Source: Betaproteobacteria bacterium UBA6910
GTDB taxonomy: Bacteria > Pseudomonadota > Gammaproteobacteria > Burkholderiales > UBA6910
Direction: 5' to 3'
Length of the DNA stretch: 6,593 nucleotides
NCBI GenBank assembly: GCA_002451065.1
Contig: DKBC01000072.1
Span: forward strand, 1-6,593
Each line of letters begins with the position of its first letter. The stretch's first letter is position 1. The notes beneath the pieces are model-generated. The model searched no databases. It was not told the DNA's origin and saw only the letters and a program-made list of their open reading frames with translations. Below, in pieces: positions 1 to 5,753 of the stretch. A program made the position numbers and the translations under genes.

Positions 1-84
1 CATGGTGCCCATGGCGCCGTCCAGGATCAGGATGCGCTCGCCGAGAAGGCGTTCGAAGAGCTGGGCGCGGGCGGGGGAATCCAT
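1..84 (-). CDS. metH: Cobalamin-dependent methionine synthase, N-terminal fragment
   Basis: Only the first 28 codons lie in the window; the gene runs off the left edge. The minus strand starts with ATG at 84-82. The peptide contains RILILDGAMGTM, which matches the opening strand and loop of the homocysteine-binding (S-methyltransferase) barrel of MetH. In that family this domain transfers a methyl group from methylcobalamin to homocysteine in the cytosol, making methionine. The motif follows about 16 residues of leader, the usual spacing for MetH, which supports this start. No clear Shine-Dalgarno sequence precedes the ATG. The gene is divergent from the P460-type cytochrome gene. Related barrel enzymes (BhmT, MmuM) share a similar start, but LDGAMGTM is most typical of MetH. 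The rest of the protein, including the B12-binding domain, cannot be seen. Confidence 0.85.
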   Translation of the reverse strand, partial: MDSPARAQLFERLLGERILILDGAMGTM

Positions 85-111
85 CGAATTGCGCGCTGCG
101 GAAAAGGCGCG

Positions 112-120
112 ATTCTAGCA
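112..120 (-). promoter_or_regulatory. Extended -10 promoter element for metH
   Basis: Read on the minus strand, 120-112 is TGCTAGAAT. This fits the extended -10 pattern TGnTAnnnT, with TAGAAT at 117-112. Transcription would begin near 105-104, leaving a leader of about 20 bases before the metH ATG at 84. No convincing -35 hexamer lies 16-18 bases upstream (CGGAGT is the best), as is common when an extended -10 is used. A leader this short leaves no room for a cobalamin or SAH riboswitch in front of metH. The rest of the 85-207 spacer holds an odd dyad, GGGCA-C-TGCCC, at 159-169 and nothing else I recognise. Confidence 0.45.
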
Positions 121-195
121 CGCGACCCCGGGGCACTCCGGAACACGGTGTAAGCCCAGGGCACTGCCCGCGACCAATCGGAACCTGGAACCCCA

Positions 196-201
196 AGGAG
201 G
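196..201 (+). promoter_or_regulatory. Shine-Dalgarno site fixing a GTG start
   Basis: AGGAGG at 196-201 is a full-strength ribosome binding site, six bases before GTG at 208. It decides the start of the cytochrome gene, because the signal peptide begins exactly there and no ATG is available nearby in frame. Confidence 0.8.
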
Positions 202-207
202 AATATC

Positions 208-693
208 GTGAAATTTTTGCCGGGAATCGCCTGCACCGCGCTTTGCGCCGCCGTCCTTTCCGCCGCTGCCGCCGGCAACCCGGACAGCCCACCCGCCGAG
301 GCCACCGCGTTGCGCCAGTTCCTCGGGACCGGCGGTTACCTGACCTGGGCCAGGGAAAGCCGCAGCCATCGTTCCGCCGGACCCCATCCGGTAACCGTCC
401 GCACCTATCTGAACCCCGAACTGAAGGCCTCCCTCGCCGCCGGCAATCAGCAGCACCCGGTCGGCGCCGCCGCCGTCAAGGAACTGTTCGGGGAGGACGG
501 AAAGCTATCGGGCTGGGCCGCGGCCATCAAGACCGAGCACAGGAGCAGGGTCGGCAAAGGCTGGTACTGGTATGAAGTGACGTCGACGGAGCCGGGGGCG
601 CGGCCGGTGGCCGCGGCCAACGGCGTCCCGTTGTGCGCCAACTGCCACGCGCCTGGCAACGACTTCGTCCTGAGCCCGTTCCCGCTGCGCTGA
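208..693 (+). CDS. Exported monoheme cytochrome of the P460 type
   Basis: This 161-residue protein starts at GTG behind AGGAGG. Residues 1-22 form a signal peptide: K2, then a hydrophobic Ala/Leu-rich core ending near AAAAG, so the protein should reach the periplasm. The only heme-binding motif is CANCH at 143-147, close to the C-terminus, followed by NDFVLSPFPLR. A C-terminal CxxCH followed by a D-x-V-x-x-F-type tail, with VRTYLNP (64-70) and AVKELFG (89-95) upstream, is the order seen in cytochrome P460 and the related cytochrome c'-beta. GWYWYEV at 118-124 should be a core beta strand. By my alignment from memory, Lys91 falls where P460 has the lysine cross-linked to heme (Lys70 in Nitrosomonas europaea). 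P460 enzymes oxidise hydroxylamine or bind NO; family members without the cross-link act as gas-binding c'-type cytochromes. No partner gene lies beside it. The family call is fairly firm; the reaction is uncertain. Confidence 0.75.
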   Translation: MKFLPGIACTALCAAVLSAAAAGNPDSPPAEATALRQFLGTGGYLTWARESRSHRSAGPHPVTVRTYLNPELKASLAAGNQQHPVGAAAVKELFGEDGKLSGWAAAIKTEHRSRVGKGWYWYEVTSTEPGARPVAAANGVPLCANCHAPGNDFVLSPFPLR

Positions 694-801
694 TCCGGGA
701 ACGCCCGTGAGAATCCGCAAAACGGATATGGCCGTCATCGGCGCAGCGACACCGGCCTGGGCGGGTTCCGCGCGGCGGACCGCACGCCGACCTGGAATGG
801 C

Positions 802-831
802 GCGACGCCGAGGGCGGTTTCGGTCTATACT
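802..831 (+). promoter_or_regulatory. Candidate sigma-70 promoter for the rhodanese gene
   Basis: TATACT at 826-831 matches five of six -10 consensus positions and stands out in a GC-rich stretch. A weak -35 (GCGACG, 802-807) lies 18 bases upstream. The start would be near 838, giving a leader of about 24 bases before ATG 862, with a weak CAGG ribosome site at 853-856. The long sensor gene 68 bases after the rhodanese has no visible promoter of its own and may be read from here. The rest of the 694-861 gap contains only short hairpins without T-runs. Confidence 0.4.
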
Positions 832-861
832 TTTTGCTCCCAAACGTGTGCGCAGGCAAAC

Positions 862-1248
862 ATGGAACATCTCACACCCAAGGAAAGCATGGAGTTTCTG
901 CGTCAGAATCCCGACGCGGTGTTTGTGGATTGCCGCAGCGAAATGGAATACCTGTTTGTGGGGCACCCGGTCGGCTCCATCTGGATTCCCTGGAACGACG
1001 GTCCGAATTGGGACGTGAACCCGGAGTTCGTCGGCCACGTCCGCAAAGCCGCCAGCCAGAACCGCCCCGTGGTCCTGATCTGCCGCAGCGGGAAGCGCTC
1101 CGTAGACGCCGGCGTGGAGCTGGAGAAGCACGGATTCAGCAAGGTCTATAACGTGCTGCACGGCTTCGAGGGCGATTTGGACGATACCCACAAACGCAGC
1201 ACGAAGAACGGCTGGCGCTTCGAAGGCTTGCCTTGGGAGCAGTGCTGA
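862..1248 (+). CDS. Single-domain rhodanese-like sulfurtransferase
   Basis: This 128-residue cytosolic protein has no signal peptide or membrane segment. One rhodanese domain spans about residues 2-115. VFVDCRSEMEY (20-30) is the conserved strand and acidic turn before the active site. CRSGKRS (74-80) is the catalytic loop: Cys74 would carry the persulfide and Arg75/Arg79 would cradle it. The six-residue loop after Cys is the size for sulfurtransferases rather than the longer loop of Cdc25-like phosphatases. Rhodaneses move sulfane sulfur from donors such as thiosulfate to thiols or cyanide; the real donor here is unknown. The tail NGWRFEGLPWEQC ends in a second cysteine (Cys128) at the extreme C-terminus, which could form a disulfide or receive sulfur. 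The ATG at 862 has only a weak ribosome site (CAGG) but gives the expected domain start. The cyclic-di-GMP gene begins 68 bases downstream on the same strand. Confidence 0.9.
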   Translation: MEHLTPKESMEFLRQNPDAVFVDCRSEMEYLFVGHPVGSIWIPWNDGPNWDVNPEFVGHVRKAASQNRPVVLICRSGKRSVDAGVELEKHGFSKVYNVLHGFEGDLDDTHKRSTKNGWRFEGLPWEQC

Positions 1249-1316
1249 GCAGGCCCGGGTCCCAGCGCTGATTCTCGGGCAGCCGCCGCCCGACGGCCAA
1301 GCAGCCCCGAACCACC

Positions 1317-4300
1317 ATGAATCCCACAAGCAATACGTATCTGACCGCGATCGGGACTCTCCCGGCAGGCCCGAGCGACGTCGAGCTTCTCGCAGCTGCC
1401 CTGGACGCGATGCCGGCCCATGTGTCGCTGGTCGATGCGGACCTCAGATACCGCTGGGTCAACAAGCGCTATGAAGACTGGTACCGGATCCCCCGGGAAC
1501 GGATCATCGGCCGGACTCTGCAGGAGGTGATGAGTCCGGAGCAGTTTGCGCTGGTGGAACCCTACGCCCGGCAGGCGCTGGCCGGAAACCCCGTTCGCTA
1601 CGAGGCGGAGTTCCCCGCCCCAGGCGGGGGTTCCCAGGTATTCGAGGTGTCCTATGTGCCGGCCCCCGGGGGGGAGGGGTTCCACGTGCTGTCCATCGAC
1701 CGTACCGAGGAGCGGCGCGCCACCAAGGCGCTCCAGGAGAGTCGGGAACGCTACGCTGCGCTGGTAAATCATCTCCCGGGTGCCGTCTATCGCAGCAGAT
1801 TCAATGAGCAATGGAACGCCGAATATATCAGCGACGGCGTCGAGGCCCTGACCGGGTACCCCGCGAGAGACTTCACCGCGAGCCCGCCGGTTCGATCCTA
1901 CCTGGACCTGATCCACCCCGAGGACCTGCCGCGGGTTCAGCGGGAAGCCCAGGCGGCCTTTGCTGAAGGTAAGCCCTACGAAACGGAGTACCGCATCCGC
2001 CACCGGGACGGTTCGGCACGCTGGGTATATGACAAGGGTCAGGCAACTCCCGCGCCGGACGGATCGGGGCTGCTGGTTGAAGGGGTCGGGTTCGACATCA
2101 CGCAGCGCAAGCTCGCGGAGTCCGCGTTGCGGGAAAGCGAAGCCCGCTACCGCGCGCTCATCGAGGGCGTGCCCGACCTCATTTTCCTGCTCTCCGGCGA
2201 TGGTATTTTTCTGGACTGCCACGCGGCCCAGCCGGAGAAGCTTCTTGCTCCCAAAGCGGCGTTCCTCGGCCGCCATCTCACGGAGGTCTTCTCCCCTGAT
2301 CTTTCGCAGCGATTCCTGCAGGTGATCCAGAGCGCGAATTCGGAGGGATGCCTGCAGCAGCTCGAGTACCCCCTGGAGATCAACGGGGAGTCCCGCCAGT
2401 ACGAGTGCCGTGTCGTGCCCTGCGGCGAAGGTCGGGCGCTGTCCCTGGTGCGCGACATAACCGAGCGTTCGCGCCGGGACCAGGCCATGCGCCAGATCGC
2501 CGAAGGAGTCTCTGCGGCGACCGGAGCCGAATTCTTCCGCTCCCTGGTCACCCACCTGGCGGGGGTGTTGCGCGCGGACTGCGTCATCGTGGGCAAGCTG
2601 TTGGGCCCGGAGAGGGAAAGAGTGCGGACCCTGGCAGTGTTCGCTGACGGACAGGTGACCGAAGACTTTGAATACGCGCTCCCGGGCACGCCCTGCGAGC
2701 AGGTCGTCCAGCGCAGCCTGTGCTGTTATCCCGCCGGCGTGCAGGCCCTCTTTCCGCTCGACCAGCAGCTGGTCGAAATGGGCGCCGAAGCCTATGTGGG
2801 AACGCCCTTGACCGACTCGTCCGGCCAGACCCTGGGCCTGCTGGCGGCGCTCTGGAAGAAGTCCATGGCATCCACCGAAATCGCCGAGTCGCTGCTGCGG
2901 ATCTTCGCGGTGCGGGCCGCGGCCGAAATTGAGCGGCTGCGGGCGGAGGAGGGTCTGCGACTCGCGGCCCGGGTGTTCGAGACCGCGGCCGAAGGCATCA
3001 TGATCACGGACGCGGAACAGCGGGTCGTATCGTTGAACGATGCCTTCGCCCAGATCACGGGCTACTCGGAGGCTGGACTGGTGGGGCAGAGCATGGCGCC
3101 GCTTCGGTCCGGGCTGCACGGAGACGATTTCTTCCGTGAAATCGACGCCCAGGTCTCCGAACGGGGCCAGTGGCAGGGGGAAATGTGGGTTCGGCGCAAG
3201 GACGGCGCGGCGTTTCCGGCCTGGATTTCCATCAGCGCCGTGCGCAACGCCGCGGGCGGCATCGGCAATCTGGTCTTCATCCTGAACGACATCAGCAGCC
3301 TCAAGGCGTCCCAGCAACGCCTCGAGCAGTTGGCGAACTTTGACAGCCTGACCGGCCTGCCGAATCGCAACCTGTTCCAGGACCGCTTCGCCCACGGCAT
3401 GGACAAGGCCCGCCGGCAGCGGGCGCGCCTGGCGCTGCTGTTCCTGGACCTCGACAATTTCAAGGTGGTCAACGACACCCTGGGGCATCATGCGGGCGAC
3501 CGGCTCCTGGCAGGAGTGGCCCAGCGGCTGCGGGAAGGTGTGCGCGAGCAGGACACGGTGGCGCGCCTCGGGGGTGACGAGTTCGTGGTGATGCTGGACG
3601 ATGTCAAGGAGCCCCAGCAGGCGGCGCGCATGGCCGAGCGCGTGGTGGAGCGGTTCGAGCAGCCTTTCGACCTGGACGGCCGCGAGCATTTCGTCGCCTT
3701 CAGCATGGGCGTTGCCCTGTTCCCTGATGATGGGGACAGCCTGCCCGTTCTCTTGCGCAACGCCGACCTGGCGCTCTACCGGGCCAAGGAATACGGGCGG
3801 AATTCCTTCCGCTTCTTCACCGAGGACATGAACGTACAGGCGTTCGAGCGCCAGTTTCTCGAAAATAGCCTGGACATCGCGCTGGAAAAAGGCGAGTTCG
3901 TCCCGCGCTACCAGCCGGTGGTGGAAACCGCGACCGGCCGCATCGTGGCCATGGAAGCCCTGCTGCACTGGAACCAGCCCGACATGGGGCCTATGCCCGC
4001 CTCGCGCTTCCTTGGTGTCGCCGAGCAGAGCGGGCTCATCGTTCGCATCGGCGCCTGGGTATTGAAGGCTGCCTGCCGCCAAGCCGCCGAATGGAACAAC
4101 GCGGGACACCGGGACCTGCGCATTTGCATCAATCTGTCGCCGCGCCAGTTGCGCAATCCGGGCCTCCTGGATTCCTTGCGCGAAGCGGTAACCGCCGCCG
4201 GGGTAAGGCCCCAGAACGTGGAGCTGGACATTCCCGAAACCGCGGCAATGCTCGCGGAGGTGGGCGCCACCCTGGCGCAATTGCGACGCCTCGGAGTGCG

Positions 4301-4661
4301 TATCGCCATCGATGACTTCGGCACCGGCTACTCGTCCATTCCACAGTTGCGCAGGCTGCCGATCGACACGCTCAAGATCGACTACAGCCTGGTGCGCGAC
4401 GTCCCGGTGAATCCGGATGCCGTCTCCACGGTCATGGCCATCATTGCCATGGCGAAAAACCTGAAGTTGCGGGTGGTCGCCGAGGGCGTGGAAACCCCCG
4501 CGCAAAGGGACTTCCTCATCAAGGCCGGATGCGAGCTGGCCCAGGGATTTCTTTACTCAGCAGCGCTTCCCGAAGCGAAGGCGGGTGAATTGTTAAGCTC
4601 GGGAACCATCGGCCTCGCGGTCGGCACACCGGATCCGGGCTCCGGCGATCTCTTTCGGTAG
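1317..4661 (+). CDS. PAS-PAS-PAS-GAF-PAS-GGDEF-EAL cyclic-di-GMP protein
   Basis: This 1114-residue soluble protein has no signal peptide or membrane helix, so it should sense cytosolic signals. Domain order: PAS 22-135, PAS 140-265 (with IHPEDL and a WVYDKG-type core), PAS 270-385, GAF 390-545, PAS 546-665, GGDEF 668-835, EAL 850-1095. Helical linkers such as ESRERYAAL (141-149) and ESEARYRAL (273-281) join the PAS units. The GGDEF site is complete: D711, N719, D728, GGDEF 752-756, and an inhibitory I-site RxxD (R743-D746) five residues before GGDEF. It should make cyclic-di-GMP from two GTP with product feedback. The EAL half keeps E880, N939, DD999-1000, K1020, E1056 and Q1076. However, the arginine of EALLR is His884, and the Glu-x-Thr-Glu motif reads DIPE (971-974). 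Phosphodiesterase activity is therefore less certain than cyclase activity. The ATG start lacks a clear Shine-Dalgarno site; no better start keeps the first PAS intact. Ligands of the sensor domains cannot be told from sequence. Confidence 0.95.
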   Translation: MNPTSNTYLTAIGTLPAGPSDVELLAAALDAMPAHVSLVDADLRYRWVNKRYEDWYRIPRERIIGRTLQEVMSPEQFALVEPYARQALAGNPVRYEAEFPAPGGGSQVFEVSYVPAPGGEGFHVLSIDRTEERRATKALQESRERYAALVNHLPGAVYRSRFNEQWNAEYISDGVEALTGYPARDFTASPPVRSYLDLIHPEDLPRVQREAQAAFAEGKPYETEYRIRHRDGSARWVYDKGQATPAPDGSGLLVEGVGFDITQRKLAESALRESEARYRALIEGVPDLIFLLSGDGIFLDCHAAQPEKLLAPKAAFLGRHLTEVFSPDLSQRFLQVIQSANSEGCLQQLEYPLEINGESRQYECRVVPCGEGRALSLVRDITERSRRDQAMRQIAEGVSAATGAEFFRSLVTHLAGVLRADCVIVGKLLGPERERVRTLAVFADGQVTEDFEYALPGTPCEQVVQRSLCCYPAGVQALFPLDQQLVEMGAEAYVGTPLTDSSGQTLGLLAALWKKSMASTEIAESLLRIFAVRAAAEIERLRAEEGLRLAARVFETAAEGIMITDAEQRVVSLNDAFAQITGYSEAGLVGQSMAPLRSGLHGDDFFREIDAQVSERGQWQGEMWVRRKDGAAFPAWISISAVRNAAGGIGNLVFILNDISSLKASQQRLEQLANFDSLTGLPNRNLFQDRFAHGMDKARRQRARLALLFLDLDNFKVVNDTLGHHAGDRLLAGVAQRLREGVREQDTVARLGGDEFVVMLDDVKEPQQAARMAERVVERFEQPFDLDGREHFVAFSMGVALFPDDGDSLPVLLRNADLALYRAKEYGRNSFRFFTEDMNVQAFERQFLENSLDIALEKGEFVPRYQPVVETATGRIVAMEALLHWNQPDMGPMPASRFLGVAEQSGLIVRIGAWVLKAACRQAAEWNNAGHRDLRICINLSPRQLRNPGLLDSLREAVTAAGVRPQNVELDIPETAAMLAEVGATLAQLRRLGVRIAIDDFGTGYSSIPQLRRLPIDTLKIDYSLVRDVPVNPDAVSTVMAIIAMAKNLKLRVVAEGVETPAQRDFLIKAGCELAQGFLYSAALPEAKAGELLSSGTIGLAVGTPDPGSGDLFR

Positions 4662-4662
4662 G

Positions 4663-4681
4663 TGCCGCTCGGACCGCGGCA
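4663..4681 (+). terminator. Small hairpin just after the sensor gene
   Basis: TGCCGC (4663-4668) and GCGGCA (4676-4681) can pair across a seven-base loop, two bases after the stop codon. No T-run follows, so it is not a standard intrinsic terminator. It may protect the 3' end or pause the polymerase ahead of the C-rich tract downstream. Confidence 0.2.
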
Positions 4682-4710
4682 ATTCGTGAGGCTTGGCTGC
4701 GGCAGCGATG

Positions 4711-4746
4711 CACCCCCCGCCCGTACCCCACTCTCTACCCACCCGC
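4711..4746 (+). terminator. C-rich, G-poor tract, possible Rho loading site
   Basis: Of 36 bases, 24 are C and only 3 are G, with runs of CCCCCC, CCCC and CTCTCT. The transcript here would be unstructured and cytosine-rich, the property of rut sites used by Rho. It sits 50 bases past the stop of the 3.3-kb sensor gene and before the small TTG-started gene, a sensible place for Rho-dependent termination. The composition is seen directly; the role is inferred. Confidence 0.25.
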
Positions 4747-4804
4747 GGCGGGAAGGTTTGCCGGGCCCAACGGACACGCGCCCCGCCTTGGGCCTGAGCA
4801 ACTC

Positions 4805-4984
4805 TTGAAGAAAGCCGGTTCCTTCCTGCCTGAAGGCGAAGGCCTGCGCCGCGCCGTGGCCTGGCTGGCGGAGCAGCCGACCCGGGATTCTCAGACGATC
4901 GAAGAGGCCAGCCGCCGCTTCAACCTCTCACCCCTGGACGAGCAGTTCCTGCTGGACCACTTCCGTTCTCCCAAGCAAATGTAG
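4805..4984 (+). CDS. Small conserved-looking protein, 59 residues, TTG start
   Basis: The frame opens at TTG 4805 and stops at TAG 4982-4984. About 79% of third codon positions are G or C against about 45% of second positions, a clear coding pattern. The peptide is soluble and mostly helical: PEGEGLRRAVAWLAEQ (residues 9-24), then IEEASRRFNLSPLDEQFLL (33-51), ending HFRSPKQM. There are no cysteines, membrane segments or signal peptide. The RRFNLSP turn between two helices resembles small helical proteobacterial proteins I recall only loosely and cannot name. No ATG, GTG or other TTG occurs in frame upstream within the gap, so TTG is the best start, though the ribosome site is poor (TGAG). It is convergent with the cysteine-rich minus-strand gene. 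Function unknown. Confidence 0.65.
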   Translation: MKKAGSFLPEGEGLRRAVAWLAEQPTRDSQTIEEASRRFNLSPLDEQFLLDHFRSPKQM

Positions 4985-5025
4985 CGGGCAAGTTGTGGGC
5001 GCTGGTTTCAACGGTTCCGGGCCGC

Positions 5026-5145
5026 TTAGACAAAATCTCGGCGCACCCACCGCACGCTTGCCAGATCGTACTCACGGATCTCTTGCTCGAACCGGCCTTC
5101 GGCACGAACCGCTGCCGGGCCCGAAGCGCGCAAACTGAAGGCAGG
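5026..5145 (-). other. Out-of-frame C-terminal tail of the cysteine-rich gene
   Basis: In the minus frame not used by the 5072-5620 gene, 39 codons are open from 5145 to a TAA at 5028-5026. The end of the peptide, RFEQEIREYDLASVRWVRRD followed by FV, has the charged/hydrophobic balance of real protein, unlike the Arg/Pro-rich shadow frames around it. It overlaps the last 70 or so bases of the neighbouring frame. Deleting one base of the GGGCCC run at 5117-5122 would join the two frames into a product of about 197 residues ending here. It could instead be chance, since the stretch is short. Confidence 0.35.
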
Positions 5146-5620
5146 TCAAGAGATCCCAGGGCGTGGAGGGCCATTCCCACCGGCCCCGATCCTGTTCCGT
5201 TCTCATGGCCGGCAATTCGCAGGCAATGCGCGACGTCCCGTCCGCGCCGGGCAACGAAGTTTCCTGGAAACCTTCGGCACATCGCTCGCCTTCCCCGAGG
5301 AGAACCCTGCGGCGCTGGCAGACGCACAAGGGACCGAGGCCGCCGAATTTCCCCAGTTCCGTTGCGTGCCAGCCACGCTCGCAGCCCGGGGAGGTGCAGA
5401 GCCGCTCCAGGCTCGATTCGACCGCCGTCGAGCGGCCGGGGTCCGCGAGGCGAAGGCACATGTCTGCCCGGCGGTCGACGCATGCTTCGTCGAGGACGAT
5501 CACGACGACCTGCTTGGATGGCGGCTCAGGCGCCCCTGTCGCGGAACCGCTAGACAGCGCGGCTACCAGGGAAAATGTCGCGGCCTGGGCAGCTTTGGAT
5601 GGTCCATGGCAGAAGGGCAT
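5072..5620 (-). CDS. Probable exported cysteine-rich protein, C-terminus likely frameshifted
   Basis: This 182-residue frame starts at ATG 5620, preceded by GGAG six bases upstream and by an in-frame TGA two codons before, so no earlier start exists. Residues 1-30 look like a signal peptide: Lys9, a hydrophobic AATFSLVAAL core and small residues SGSATGA. A Pro-rich PEPPSKQ and a VVVIVLDEAC strand follow. Eleven cysteines are present (4, 47, 55, 75, 80, 99, 101, 114, 134, 160, 173), suggesting disulfides or metal binding outside the cytoplasm. Codons 31-80 have third-position G+C near 86% against about 54% at second positions, a coding pattern. This fades after about residue 110, and the last 15 residues (GSGSCRRPVRARDP) look like read-through in a wrong frame. 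I recognise no family. It lies 133 bases downstream of comM, beyond a probable terminator, so it should have its own promoter. It could be a decaying gene. Confidence 0.5.
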   Translation of the reverse strand: MPFCHGPSKAAQAATFSLVAALSSGSATGAPEPPSKQVVVIVLDEACVDRRADMCLRLADPGRSTAVESSLERLCTSPGCERGWHATELGKFGGLGPLCVCQRRRVLLGEGERCAEGFQETSLPGADGTSRIACELPAMRTEQDRGRWEWPSTPWDLLTCLQFARFGPGSGSCRRPVRARDP

Positions 5621-5626
5621 CTGTCA

Positions 5627-5630
5627 CTCC
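5627..5630 (-). promoter_or_regulatory. Ribosome binding site of the cysteine-rich gene
   Basis: On the minus strand GGAG (5630-5627) lies six bases before ATG 5620-5618 and overlaps an in-frame TGA (GGAGTGACAG). This is the main evidence that the start at 5620 is used. Confidence 0.5.
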
Positions 5631-5702
5631 AATGGGGGCTCTATCGTCCGGGGAGACTCCATCCTTGCCTGGCGCCGGGGCCCCAACAAGAGAGAGCCCA
5701 GT

Positions 5703-5732
5703 AAAAAGGGAGTCTAGGCGGCTCCGGCTCCC
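5703..5732 (-). terminator. Intrinsic terminator of comM
   Basis: Read on the minus strand, GGGAG (5732-5728) pairs with CTCCC (5712-5708) across a 15-base loop, and TTTTT (5707-5703) follows directly. It begins 22 bases past the comM stop. The stem is only five perfect pairs, so strength is moderate, but the position and T-run are right. It separates comM from the cysteine-rich gene. Confidence 0.45.
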
Positions 5733-5753
5733 TTGCCCAGTTAAGGCGCGTGC

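Noticed and set aside
85..207. Possible riboswitch upstream of metH
   Set aside because: The likely transcription start leaves about 20 bases of leader, far too short for a cobalamin or SAH riboswitch, and no conserved core was seen.
707..1018. A GTG-started 103-codon plus frame overlapping the start of the rhodanese gene
   Set aside because: Arg-rich product with no domain; it runs out of frame through the rhodanese domain, and no ribosome site precedes it.
505..1329. A 274-codon minus-strand frame opposite the cytochrome and rhodanese genes
   Set aside because: Low-complexity Arg/Ala/Pro-rich product, overlapping two well-supported plus-strand genes; a GC-rich shadow.
1663..1674. CCCCCGGGGGGG run inside the first PAS domain, considered as a phase-variation tract
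   Set aside because: Seven Gs is short for slippage-based switching and the reading frame is intact; it encodes an ordinary Pro-Gly loop.
1146..4505. A 1119-codon open frame on the minus strand opposite the sensor gene
   Set aside because: Its codons lie exactly opposite those of the sensor gene, so stops would need sense TTA, CTA or TCA codons, which GC-rich genes avoid. The product has no recognisable domain and the sense gene is certain.
4987..5063. Imperfect inverted repeat: GGCAAG near 4987 against CTTGCC near 5058, with partly matching TGGG/CCCA
   Set aside because: The arms match only in short blocks around a loop of tens of bases and no T-run follows; not a convincing terminator.
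4920..5483. Alternative minus frame of 187 codons overlapping the cysteine-rich gene
   Set aside because: Its first half is Arg/Pro-rich and it has weaker third-position G+C (about 63% in the part counted). The middle looks moderately protein-like, but there is no ribosome site or export signal.
5670..5686. Overlapping GGCGCC and GGGGCCCC palindromes between comM and the cysteine-rich gene
   Set aside because: Short GC palindromes are frequent at this base composition, and no T-run or repeat copies accompany them.
4993..5717. Plus-strand frames of 184-186 codons over the cysteine-rich gene region
   Set aside because: Very rich in Arg, Pro and Ser with no domain-like pattern; the minus frame has the better codon-position signature and a ribosome site.
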